Assembly (NCBI GenBank): GCA_946221495.1
Contig: CAMIFA010000014.1
Location: forward strand, 1-50,852
DNA: 50,852 bases
Origin: an uncultured cyanobacterium
GTDB lineage: Bacteria > Cyanobacteriota > Cyanobacteriia > Cyanobacteriales > Chroococcidiopsidaceae
Direction of reading: 5' to 3'
This document shows positions 43,101 through 50,852 of the stretch, one piece after another. A program made the translations under genes and the position numbers. Position 1 is the first letter of the stretch; every line of letters starts with the position of its first letter. The notes under the pieces were generated by a model. The model ran no database searches. It was not told where the DNA came from and saw only the letters and a list, made by a program, of their open reading frames with translations.

Positions 43101-46100
43101 ATGAACAATATCATCCCTCCTCAGCAAGATTCCCAGCTCGTTCTTGTGGTGGATGATGAGGAATTCATCCGCTTGCAACTGCGCCAAACAATGGAACAAG
43201 CAGGATATCAGGTAGCAGAGGCAGGTGATGGAGAACAGGCATTAGCTGCTTACAGTCGCCTCAAGCCAGATATTGTGTTGCTGGATGCCTTAATGCCGAA
43301 GATGGATGGCTTTACGTGCTGCGCTCAAATGCAAGAACTTAGTAACACACAGCGCGATCGCCCACTGATATTAATGATTACGGCTCTTGCGGATCAAAAA
43401 TCAGTAGAACGTGCCTTTGCAGCAGGAGCTACTGATTTGATCACCAAGCCAATTCACTCGACGGTATTGCGCCAAAGAGTGCAGCGTCTAATTCAGTCTA
43501 GTCGAGTAATGAAGGAATTACGACATCAAACTGAGCGCTCACAGCTTAAAGAAGAGCAATTGAGATTAGCTTTAGATGCTGCTGGGATGGGTACTTGGGA
43601 CTGGGATATCCTGAATGGCAAAGTTAGTTATTCTCCGCAAACAGCAATTAACTTTGGACTTACCCCAAGCTTTTTTGATGGCACTTACGACAGCTTTTTA
43701 AAAAGTATTCACCCAGAAGATCGAGAATTTGTTACTCAATCAATACATTATGCTCTAGAAAAAAAGGCTGACTATAACATCGAATTCCGCGTTATTTGGT
43801 CTGATAATTCTGTGCATTGGCTAGCAAGCAGAGGTCAAGTTTATTACGAAACTGGCAAAGCAGCGCGGATGACAGGAGTTAGTACAGATATCACCGCTCG
43901 TAAACAAGCCGACGAGGTACTGCGAGAAAGCGAAGCGCGGTTCCGGACAATGGCAGATAGTGCGCCCGTATTGCTGTGGATGTCAGATACAGATGCTCTT
44001 TGTACGTTCTTCAACAAGTCTTGGTTGGAATTTACTGGACGAACTCTAGAGCAGGAAGCAGGTAACGGCTGGACAGAGGGTGTGTATCCAGAAGATTACC
44101 AGCACTGTTTAAATATTTATCTGTCAGCCTTTAATGCTCGCCAAAGCTTTCGGATGGAATACCGCTTGCAACGTGCTGATGGAGAGTATCGTTGGCTTTT
44201 AGACACAGGCGTTCCCAGATTTACTACTGGTGGGAGCTTCGCTGGCTACATCGGCTCTTGTATAGACATTAGCGACCGCAAGCAAGCAGAACAGGCGCTG
44301 CAAGATTCTAACCAGCAAATAATTAATATTTTTGAGAGTATCACTGATGCATTTTTAACTCTGGATCAGCAGTGGCAAGTCACTTACCTAAATTCACAAG
44401 CAGCACAGTTATTGCAGAAAAAGCGAGAAGAACTGCTAGGCAAAAATCTCTGGGATCAGCTTCCCGAAGCCGCTAGTTCATCTTTTTTCAAGCAATATCA
44501 ACAAGCGGTATCTAAACAAACGAGCGTTGGCTTTGAAGAGTTTTATGCGCCGCTAAACAGCTGGTTTGAAGTCCGTGCTTATCCATCCCCGAATGGATTA
44601 TCAGTTTATTTCCGAGACATCAGCGCACGCAAGCAGGTAGAGCAAGAACTGCAAGATTTAGGAACTGCCTTAGAGAATGCCGTAGAAGGAATCTCACGGC
44701 TAGACAGTCAAGGACGTTATCTGAGTGTCAATAAAGCCTACGCTAGTGCAGTTGGTTATCAGCCGCAAGAAATGATTGGCATGGCATGGCAGCAGACTGT
44801 GCATCCTGAAGATATCTTACAAGTGAGCGCTGCCTATCAACAAATGCTGAATATTGGTAAGATCGAGGTTGAAGCCAGAGGCATACGTAAAGACGGGTCA
44901 ATTTTTTACAAACAATTGGTAATGACCACTGCTGAGCACAAGCAGCAATTTACTGGGCATTACTGCTTTATGAAAGACATTAGCGATCGCAAGCGCTCAG
45001 AACTAGAATTACAGCGCCAAAACTTGCGATCGCAATTATTCGCCGACATTACCCTGAAGATTCGCCAGTCCTTGGAAATTAATGAAATTCTCCAAACTAC
45101 TGTTACAGAGGTGCAAGAGCTCGTCCAAGCTGATCGAGTCTTGATTTACCGCCTGTGGTCAGATGGTTCTGGAAGTGTAGTAACAGAGGCAGTGCTTCCT
45201 GGCTGGCCGATAATTTTAAAACAGAACTTCCCCGTCGAAGTCTTTCCAGAAGAGTACCGACAGCTATATAGGCAAGGACGGATTCGAGCAATCGAAAATG
45301 TGGAAAATGATGATGTACTGTCTTGCCTAGCTCAGTTTTTGCAACAGTGGGGAGCTAAGGCAAAACTGGTAGTGCCAATTATCTTCAAAGAAGAACTTTG
45401 GGGACTGCTGATTGTGCATCAGTGTAGCAGTCCCAGGGAGTGGACTAGCTTTGAAGTTGAACTTTTGCGTCAACTAGCAGATCAAATCGGCATTGCCTTA
45501 GCTCAAGCCCAAATTTTAGAAGCAGAAACCCGTCGCCGCGAGGAACTCAACCGTTCTAACATTGAACTCCAAGAGTTTGCCTCTATTGCCTCCCACGACT
45601 TGCAGGAGCCACTGCGGAAAATTCAGACATTTGGCAACAGACTAAAAACAATTAGTAGCGAAACCCTAACGGAGCAAGGGCGTGACTACCTAGAGCGAAT
45701 GCAGAATGCCGCAGAACGAATGCAAAGTTTAATCGACGATTTGTTAACACTTTCGCGAATTACGACTAGGGCGCGACCCTTTGTTGCGGTTAATCTCGTG
45801 CAAGTGACACAAGAAGTATTGTCAGACTTGGAAGTGCTGATTCAGCAGACGCATGGGCGTGTGGAAATAGGTGAACTGCCTTACATTGAAGCTGATCCAG
45901 TACAAATGCGCCAATTGTTACAAAACTTGATCGGTAACGCCTTGAAATTTCACAAAGACCAAGCACCACCAATTGTGAAAATTTACGGCAAGCTGCTTAT
46001 CGGTGATCACCCAGCTAAAAATGCTGTAGGTGTTGAGCTTTGTCAAATTTTGGTAGAAGATAATGGTATCGGATTTGACGAAAAGTATCTCGACCGCATC

Positions 46101-46283
46101 TTTAACGTTTTTCAACGTCTGCATAGTCGCAGCGAATACGCAGGAACAGGTATGGGGCTTGCGATCTGCCGCAAAATTGCCGAGCGTCACGGTGGTAGCA
46201 TTACAGCAGCAAGTACGCTAGGTCAAGGAGCGACATTTATTGTCACGCTGCCGATTAAACAACCCAAAGGAGATGCAGAGTGA
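43101..46283 (+). CDS. hybrid sensor histidine kinase (REC-PASx4-GAF-HisKA-HATPase)
   Basis: 1060 residues. An N-terminal receiver (~12-130; phospho-Asp in IVLLDALMPKMDGF, Lys in LITKPIHS) is followed by four PAS/PAC modules (~155-275, 280-400, 405-520, 525-640) and a GAF domain (~655-820) of the phytochrome-related type but without the chromophore-binding Cys-His. HisKA has the phospho-His in IASHDLQEPLRKI (~832), and HATPase has LLQNLIGNALKFH and GTGMGLAICRKIA. It is probably a cytoplasmic sensor of redox, light or small ligands. It overlaps the next gene by 4 nt, beginning a three-gene phosphorelay operon. Confidence 0.92.
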   Translation: MNNIIPPQQDSQLVLVVDDEEFIRLQLRQTMEQAGYQVAEAGDGEQALAAYSRLKPDIVLLDALMPKMDGFTCCAQMQELSNTQRDRPLILMITALADQKSVERAFAAGATDLITKPIHSTVLRQRVQRLIQSSRVMKELRHQTERSQLKEEQLRLALDAAGMGTWDWDILNGKVSYSPQTAINFGLTPSFFDGTYDSFLKSIHPEDREFVTQSIHYALEKKADYNIEFRVIWSDNSVHWLASRGQVYYETGKAARMTGVSTDITARKQADEVLRESEARFRTMADSAPVLLWMSDTDALCTFFNKSWLEFTGRTLEQEAGNGWTEGVYPEDYQHCLNIYLSAFNARQSFRMEYRLQRADGEYRWLLDTGVPRFTTGGSFAGYIGSCIDISDRKQAEQALQDSNQQIINIFESITDAFLTLDQQWQVTYLNSQAAQLLQKKREELLGKNLWDQLPEAASSSFFKQYQQAVSKQTSVGFEEFYAPLNSWFEVRAYPSPNGLSVYFRDISARKQVEQELQDLGTALENAVEGISRLDSQGRYLSVNKAYASAVGYQPQEMIGMAWQQTVHPEDILQVSAAYQQMLNIGKIEVEARGIRKDGSIFYKQLVMTTAEHKQQFTGHYCFMKDISDRKRSELELQRQNLRSQLFADITLKIRQSLEINEILQTTVTEVQELVQADRVLIYRLWSDGSGSVVTEAVLPGWPIILKQNFPVEVFPEEYRQLYRQGRIRAIENVENDDVLSCLAQFLQQWGAKAKLVVPIIFKEELWGLLIVHQCSSPREWTSFEVELLRQLADQIGIALAQAQILEAETRRREELNRSNIELQEFASIASHDLQEPLRKIQTFGNRLKTISSETLTEQGRDYLERMQNAAERMQSLIDDLLTLSRITTRARPFVAVNLVQVTQEVLSDLEVLIQQTHGRVEIGELPYIEADPVQMRQLLQNLIGNALKFHKDQAPPIVKIYGKLLIGDHPAKNAVGVELCQILVEDNGIGFDEKYLDRIFNVFQRLHSRSEYAGTGMGLAICRKIAERHGGSITAASTLGQGATFIVTLPIKQPKGDAE

Positions 46284-46762
46284 AAGGTCGCCGCACAACT
46301 GTAACAATTTTAATGGCTGATGACGATGAAGACGACTGTATGCTGGCACAAGAAGCTTTAGCAGAAAGTCGCTTGGCAAACGATCTGCACTTTGTCCAAG
46401 ATGGTGAGGAGTTGCTGGATTATTTGTATCAACGTGGTCAATTTACCGAACAAAGCAAGTCTCCACGTCCGGGGTTGATTTTGCTGGATTTGAATATGCC
46501 AAAGAAAGATGGGCGGGAGGCACTTAGAGAAATTAAGCTCGATCCGCAGCTGCGGCATATCCCGATTGTGATCTTAACGACTTCTAGGTCAGAGGAAGAT
46601 ATCTATCGGAGTTATAACTTGGGTGCAAACTCTTTTATTACTAAGCCTGTAACTTTCGCTTCTTTAGTTGAGGTGATGAAGATAATCGGTAGATATTGGT
46701 TTGAAATTGTGGAACTGCCTTTAGAAGGAATTGGAGGCGGACATGGACAAAGACATCATTAG
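46280..46762 (+). CDS. single-domain response regulator (Rcp1-like)
   Basis: 160 residues starting with GTG 46280, which overlaps the kinase stop (GTGA). It is a lone receiver: ILMADDDEDDCMLAQEALAE, the phospho-Asp in GLILLDLNMPKKDGREAL (~residue 69), Thr/Ser in VILTTSRSEEDI, Lys in SFITKPVTFASL. This is the Rcp1/CheY-like type that partners phytochrome-class kinases in cyanobacteria. It has no output domain, so it likely passes phosphate within the operon. Its end overlaps the next gene. Confidence 0.93.
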   Translation: MKGRRTTVTILMADDDEDDCMLAQEALAESRLANDLHFVQDGEELLDYLYQRGQFTEQSKSPRPGLILLDLNMPKKDGREALREIKLDPQLRHIPIVILTTSRSEEDIYRSYNLGANSFITKPVTFASLVEVMKIIGRYWFEIVELPLEGIGGGHGQRHH

Positions 46763-48695
46763 GGTACTTTTAGTTGATGATGACGAGGATGATTATGTCT
46801 TAACTCGTGATTGGTTCTCCCAGATGCAGGCAGCTAAGTATCAACTTCAATGGGTGAATGATTACGATGGGGCAATAGAGGCGATCGCCCGTAACGCTCA
46901 CGATGTTTATCTTTTCGACTACCGTTTAGGCGCTCGTAACGGCTTAGAACTGCTGAATCAAGCGATCGCCCTTGGCTGCTCGGCGCCGATCATTTTGCTG
47001 ACTGGGCAAGGAGATCACGAAATCGACATCGAAGCAATGAAGGCGGGTGCAGCAGATTACTTAGAAAAAAGCCAATTAGGAGCAGCTTTACTAGAGCGTT
47101 CGATTCGCTATGCGCTCGAGCGTAAACGTGCCGAACAGAAAATCCGCGAACAAGCAGCACTACTCGATATTGCTACAGACGCAATTTTTGTGCGCGATTT
47201 AAAAAACAAAATTGTATTTTGGAATCAAGGCGCTGAAACCCTCTACGGCTGGAAGGCAGAGGAAGCAATTGGCAAAGATGCTACCAAGCTTTTATGTCCG
47301 CAAGCTAATGCCCAAATAAAAGAATTAATGCAAACTTTGATTGAGCAAGGCGAGTGGCAGGGTGAGCTGGAGCAAATCACTAAATCTAATCAAAAAATTA
47401 TTGTTGCTAGTCGTTGGACATTAGTGCGCGATGTCCCCAGAGGGGTTGCCCAAGCGCGCGATCGCCACACTGAGCCAAAATCAGTTTTGGTTGTTAACAC
47501 CGATATTACCCAAAAGAAACAACTCGAAGCCCAATTTCTCCGCGCCCAGCGCATGGAGAGCATTGGTACGCTTGCTGGCGGGATTGCCCACGATCTCAAC
47601 AATGTGCTAGCGCCTATTTTAATGACAGCGCAACTCTTGGAAACTCAACTCCACGATCAGCGTAGTCAGCGACTACTACCGATAGTAGTAGCAAACGCTA
47701 AACGTGGTGCAGCTTTGGTAAAGCAAGTTCTATCGTTTGCTCGTGGGCTTGAAGGTGAGCGCACAGTTGTCCAGGTTAAGCACTTGATCTTGGAAATTCA
47801 GCAAATTGCCAAAGAGACATTCCCCAAATCAATTGAACTTTACACAGATATTGCCCAACATCTTTGGACTGTTTCTGGCGATGCTACGCAACTGCATCAG
47901 GTACTCATGAATCTCAGCGTTAATGCCCGCGATGCAATGCCTGATGGTGGTACTTTGAGTATCTCTGCGTCTAATTTATTTATCGATGAAAACTATGCTC
48001 GCATGAACCTTGAGGCAACTGTTGGTTCTCATATAGTAATTACTGTCGCTGATACTGGCATAGGTATTCCGCCAGGAATAGTAGACAGAATTTTTGAGCC
48101 GTTTTTTACAACTAAAGTGTTGGGCAAAGGCACAGGACTTGGTTTATCTACAGTTGTTGGCATCATTAAAAGTCATGGTGGTTTTGTAAATGTGCATAGT
48201 GAAGTAGGCAAAGGAACTCAATTTAAGGTTTACTTGCCAGCCTCTGAGGTAATAGAAACACAGGAAGTAGAAGAAGTTGAATCGCCTACAGGATATGGAG
48301 AATTAGTTTTAGTTGTTGATGACGAAGCAGCAATTAGAGAAATTACTAAAACATCGCTTTTGACATACAGCTACCAAGTTTTAACTGCTAGTGATGGAAT
48401 TGAAGCGATCGCGCTGTATGCAGAGTATCAAGAGGAAATCAGCGTTGTGTTAGTTGATATGATGATGCCAGTAATGGATGGCGCAACAACTATCCGCACG
48501 TTACAAAAAATTAATCCTCAAGTCAAAATTATTAGCGTTAGTGGACTAGTTACAGGTGATAATTTTGCTACTGCTGGTACTGGTGTGGACGCATTTTTAG
48601 CAAAACCTTACACGGCAAAGGAATTAGTAAAAGTTATTAACTCGGTTTTGGCTCAAGACAATAACGTTCCTAATGAGCTACAGACGCTGCTTTAA
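46743..48695 (+). CDS. hybrid histidine kinase (REC-PAS-HisKA-HATPase-REC)
   Basis: 650 residues from ATG 46743; GGAGG 5 nt upstream supports this over a TTG at 46731. The N-terminal receiver (RVLLVDDDEDDYVLTRDWFS, Asp in VYLFDYRLGARNG) is followed by PAS (~135-260), a kinase core with the phospho-His in GTLAGGIAHDLNNVLAPILM, HATPase (LMNLSVNARDAMPDGG, GTGLGLSTVVGII) and a second receiver (LVLVVDDEAAIREI, Asp in VVLVDMMMPVMDG, Lys in FLAKPYTAKEL). It overlaps the previous gene by 20 nt. Its stop overlaps that of convergent pyrB by 4 nt. Confidence 0.93.
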   Translation: MDKDIIRVLLVDDDEDDYVLTRDWFSQMQAAKYQLQWVNDYDGAIEAIARNAHDVYLFDYRLGARNGLELLNQAIALGCSAPIILLTGQGDHEIDIEAMKAGAADYLEKSQLGAALLERSIRYALERKRAEQKIREQAALLDIATDAIFVRDLKNKIVFWNQGAETLYGWKAEEAIGKDATKLLCPQANAQIKELMQTLIEQGEWQGELEQITKSNQKIIVASRWTLVRDVPRGVAQARDRHTEPKSVLVVNTDITQKKQLEAQFLRAQRMESIGTLAGGIAHDLNNVLAPILMTAQLLETQLHDQRSQRLLPIVVANAKRGAALVKQVLSFARGLEGERTVVQVKHLILEIQQIAKETFPKSIELYTDIAQHLWTVSGDATQLHQVLMNLSVNARDAMPDGGTLSISASNLFIDENYARMNLEATVGSHIVITVADTGIGIPPGIVDRIFEPFFTTKVLGKGTGLGLSTVVGIIKSHGGFVNVHSEVGKGTQFKVYLPASEVIETQEVEEVESPTGYGELVLVVDDEAAIREITKTSLLTYSYQVLTASDGIEAIALYAEYQEEISVVLVDMMMPVMDGATTIRTLQKINPQVKIISVSGLVTGDNFATAGTGVDAFLAKPYTAKELVKVINSVLAQDNNVPNELQTLL

Positions 48696-49807
48696 GCACC
48701 ACTCCCCATGAGATACAGTAGTGCCATCCGCACAGCAACACCGCTTGTGACTTGTTGGGAAATTAAGCTAAATTGGGGGTCATCCATTAAATCGGAACTA
48801 ATTTCTACACCACGATTGACAGGACCTGGATGTAAAACTTTGACACTTGGTTTGCATAGTTGCAGGCGATCGCGGGTAATCCCAAATAATTGATGATACT
48901 CTCTTAAACTCGGCAATAAATGTTGCGTCATTCGTTCTTTTTGGAGTCGCAATGTCATCACAAAATCGGCATTCTCTAACGCTGGTTCAACGTTCCAATG
49001 CACAAATAACTTGCGATTTGGGTATTGGATATTGGGTGTTGGGTGTTGGATGTTGGGTGTAAGTTGTGAGTAGTAGTTACTTTCCTTGTCTCCTTGTCTC
49101 CTTGTCTCCTTGTCTCCTTGTCTCCTTGTCCCCTGTCCCCTGTCCCCCTCCTCGGTAACAAACTCAGCAAATAACTGGGGTAGTAAAGTAGGCGGTGCAG
49201 CTAAATGTACCTCAGCGCCACTTGCAGTTAAACTCCAAATATTTGATCGTGCTACCCGCGAATGCAAAATATCTCCCACAATCGCAATCTTTTTTCCCTG
49301 CAATAGTTCTAGGCGCGGCTGTTGTGGTTCTAGGAGAGTACAAATAGTAAATAAATCTAGTAATCCTTGAGAAGGATGTTCGTGTTGTCCATCACCAGCG
49401 TTGAGAACACCTACTTTAACACCTAAACGATCCATTTCAGCTGCGATCGCACTCGGTACTCCCGCCTCTCGATGGCGAATTACCATCATATCTGTCCCCA
49501 GCGCCAGATAAGTCTTCGCTGTATCTAAAATTGTCTCACCTTTAGTTAAAGAAGACGTTGCCGCCGCAAAATTGAGCGTATCAGCAGATAAGCGTTTAGC
49601 TGCAAGTTCAAAAGAGCTACGAGTCCTAGTAGACGATTCAAAAAACAAATTAGCAACTACTTGTCCTTGCAAGGTGGGTACTTTCTTGGTGCGGCGTGAC
49701 AGTACCTCGCTAAAGCTAGCGGCAGTTTGTAAAACCGTATTATATTCGTCTGTCGTAAAATCAGCCAAAGATAGGACGTGGCGACGAGTCCAGGTAGTAG
49801 TAGCCAT
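48692..49807 (-). CDS. pyrB: aspartate carbamoyltransferase catalytic subunit, with repeat insertion
   Basis: 371 residues, about 40 more than usual. Carbamoyl-phosphate site FFESSTRTRSSFELAAKRL (~55-72), HRE in VIRHREAGVPSA, HPSQ in EHPSQGLLDLFT, and the aspartate-domain loop MTLRLQKERM are all present. It joins carbamoyl phosphate and aspartate in pyrimidine synthesis. Between LLPQLFAEF and LFVHWNVEPALENADF an extra ~45 residues (GQGTRRQGDKETRRQGDKES, then Asn/Pro-rich) are encoded by two tandem repeat arrays. The insert lies near the start of the aspartate-binding half, a loop in known structures, and the conserved motifs on both sides are intact, so activity is probably kept. Confidence 0.95.
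   Translation of the reverse strand: MATTTWTRRHVLSLADFTTDEYNTVLQTAASFSEVLSRRTKKVPTLQGQVVANLFFESSTRTRSSFELAAKRLSADTLNFAAATSSLTKGETILDTAKTYLALGTDMMVIRHREAGVPSAIAAEMDRLGVKVGVLNAGDGQHEHPSQGLLDLFTICTLLEPQQPRLELLQGKKIAIVGDILHSRVARSNIWSLTASGAEVHLAAPPTLLPQLFAEFVTEEGDRGQGTRRQGDKETRRQGDKESNYYSQLTPNIQHPTPNIQYPNRKLFVHWNVEPALENADFVMTLRLQKERMTQHLLPSLREYHQLFGITRDRLQLCKPSVKVLHPGPVNRGVEISSDLMDDPQFSLISQQVTSGVAVRMALLYLMGSGA
49023..49147. repeat. two tandem repeat arrays within pyrB
   Basis: 49023-49057 is five heptamers of TRTTGGR type; 49084-49131 is six octamers of CCTTGTCT, then degenerate CCCTGTC heptamers to 49147. They are read through in frame; three octamers make an 8-residue period (RRQGDKET). Confidence 0.9.
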
Positions 49808-49921
49808 TTAGAATGAAGTTATTAATTTTTATAAGTTTACTAATTAAACCTCTTGCACGAACTAAAAATTATTAATGTTACTCGCAAAAATTTCAACTAC
49901 CAACAACTAATGAATACTTCA

Positions 49922-50044
49922 TCAAATTGACTCGTCAACTTCAGCAGGTTGCTCTGAGTGAAATAACAACGGTGCAACTACGGCAGTAATAATACCTCCG
50001 ATTACTAAAATTTCAGCAACGAGGAGAATAGTATTTCTTTTCAT
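49922..50044 (-). CDS. 40-residue membrane peptide
   Basis: ATG 50044 to TGA 49922: MKRNTILLVAEILVIGGIIT, then AVVAPLLFHSEQPAEVDESI. It has a basic N-terminus, one hydrophobic helix and an acidic tail, the profile of a small photosynthetic or respiratory subunit. It is 22 bp after the cytochrome gene on the same strand, so they may be co-transcribed. The Shine-Dalgarno is weak and I know no family name. Confidence 0.5.
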   Translation of the reverse strand: MKRNTILLVAEILVIGGIITAVVAPLLFHSEQPAEVDESI

Positions 50045-50066
50045 AATTCAAACACTCATTACCTAA

Positions 50067-50663
50067 TTAGTTGCGATGTAGTAAGCTACGAATTTTTCGC
50101 AGCCATACAGCAGGCGAATCATTGGGACGATACTTACGGTCAAACATTGAAACAATTAATGGTAAACCGCCTACCTTGGCACTCATTAATAGGTGAATAG
50201 CTAGACAAAATACCAGTATCACCCATGCGGCTAGATGTAACTGATACCAAATATGATTAAGTTCCCCTGTTGGCAGCCATTCTTCTTTGATCATTCTGCC
50301 GGAGATTAGAGCAAATGTCGCTGCTAGGAGAATTGCTGTATTAACGATGCGATGCAAGCTGTACCACCAGATTGGTTTACCTACTTGTGTCAGTTGGTTA
50401 AAAGAGTCTGGTTGTACCAGGCGTTTTTGACCAGCATGGAAACTATATAAAGCCAACGCTGGCATGATAAATAGGAATGTTAAACCAAAAGTGCCATGAA
50501 TGCCAATAATGTCGTTGATCCGAGGTAGTGGCAGCTGTCCAAATCTGCCATCGAAGGTGTTATACACCCAAAATGAAGTAACAATTGCCAATATAGCAAT
50601 TAGCGCATTTAAGGCATGGAGTAGCCTGAGTAGTAAAGGCTGGTAAGGTCTAGAACGAGACAT
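50067..50663 (-). CDS. cytochrome b561-type membrane protein
   Basis: 198 residues from ATG 50663, chosen because GGAG lies 7 nt upstream; a longer frame from 50714 has no such site. Four helices carry spaced histidines: LLHALNALIAIL, IIGIHGTFGLTFLF, YSLHRIVNTAILLAA and LHLAAWVILVFCLAIHLLMS, enough to bind two haems as in the cytochrome b561/Ni-Fe-hydrogenase b-type group. It probably transfers electrons in the membrane; the partner is unknown. A 40-residue membrane peptide follows. Confidence 0.8.
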   Translation of the reverse strand: MSRSRPYQPLLLRLLHALNALIAILAIVTSFWVYNTFDGRFGQLPLPRINDIIGIHGTFGLTFLFIMPALALYSFHAGQKRLVQPDSFNQLTQVGKPIWWYSLHRIVNTAILLAATFALISGRMIKEEWLPTGELNHIWYQLHLAAWVILVFCLAIHLLMSAKVGGLPLIVSMFDRKYRPNDSPAVWLRKIRSLLHRN

Positions 50664-50852
50664 TTTATTTCTCCAATAAGTCAAACTTTCGTAATTTTGG
50701 AGTGTTGCTAACAACTATAGTAACTAAGACTTCAATTCAATTTTTGAATCTTGCAGAGTCGGTAATACTTAAATCACCTTGTTTTTAAATTTTTAATTTC
50801 TTAATTAATTGATCTTTATCAGTACCTCATTATGAAATAACCATGAGTTAAA
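50664..50852. other. right-edge intergenic sequence
   Basis: AT-rich sequence upstream of the cytochrome gene. It probably holds its promoter, but no box is convincing. Nothing else is seen before the window edge. Confidence 0.4.

Noticed and set aside
45400..45460. Bilin-binding GAF (cyanobacteriochrome)
   Set aside because: The region reads IVHQCSSPREW; the Cys is not followed by His and the usual context is absent.
49080..49150. Possible CRISPR-like array
   Set aside because: Units are 7-8 bp with no spacers and lie within pyrB; this is a short tandem repeat array.

Overview
This window is a stretch of cyanobacterial chromosome. HIP1 octamers (GCGATCGC) occur throughout, and the gene content is typical of cyanobacteria: a large WD40 STAND protein, DUF29 and DUF3143 proteins, a Uma2 nuclease, PAS/GAF phosphorelay kinases, ClpC, and short tandem repeats of 7-8 bp. 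No rRNA, tRNA, CRISPR array or complete insertion sequence was found. The genus cannot be named from the sequence alone.

Region 1 (1-9.1 kb) is accessory. On the minus strand lie a tandem-repeat protein with 50-residue BTRD1-like units (cut by the window edge), a small one-helix membrane peptide and a 500-residue RTX calcium-binding protein. A methyltransferase, a GNAT acetyltransferase and a 1234-residue HTH/NB-ARC/14xWD40 protein follow on the plus strand.

Region 2 (9.1-25.7 kb) is a mosaic of accessory genes and relics. It holds PhzF, a PD-(D/E)XK nuclease-like protein and a decayed type ISP restriction-modification gene with a hicBA toxin-antitoxin pair wedged between its methylase and target-recognition parts. 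A DUF29 gene has one in-frame stop; M28 peptidase, bestrophin and a 5-oxoprolinase follow. The 19.5-23.5 kb stretch looks like the scar of a tandem duplication: an oxoprolinase 3' end and a Uma2 5' end each occur twice, and a different two-gene minus-strand cargo sits between each pair (a hydrophobic membrane pair, then a PIN-domain pair). An HNH pair lies between the two copies. Hva1-TUDOR, DUF3140 and YaaW-like genes close the region.

Region 3 (25.7-50.9 kb) is mostly housekeeping: a VOC protein, an O-antigen-ligase/IctB-like membrane protein, an alpha/beta hydrolase, CTP synthase (pyrG), a cell-wall amidase, an SDR lacking the usual YxxxK, an acyl-CoA dehydrogenase-like protein, a J-domain protein, DUF3143, the uppS-cdaA-lysA group, rimI, clpC, a three-gene overlapping phosphorelay, pyrB and a b561-type cytochrome. 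Cell-wall functions cluster here: amidase, undecaprenyl diphosphate synthase, c-di-AMP synthase and diaminopimelate decarboxylase.

A recurring theme is short repeats inside coding sequence. pyrB, lysA, the oxoprolinase, the ISP C-terminal part and the amidase all carry repeat DNA read in frame, mostly at places expected to be linkers or surface loops.
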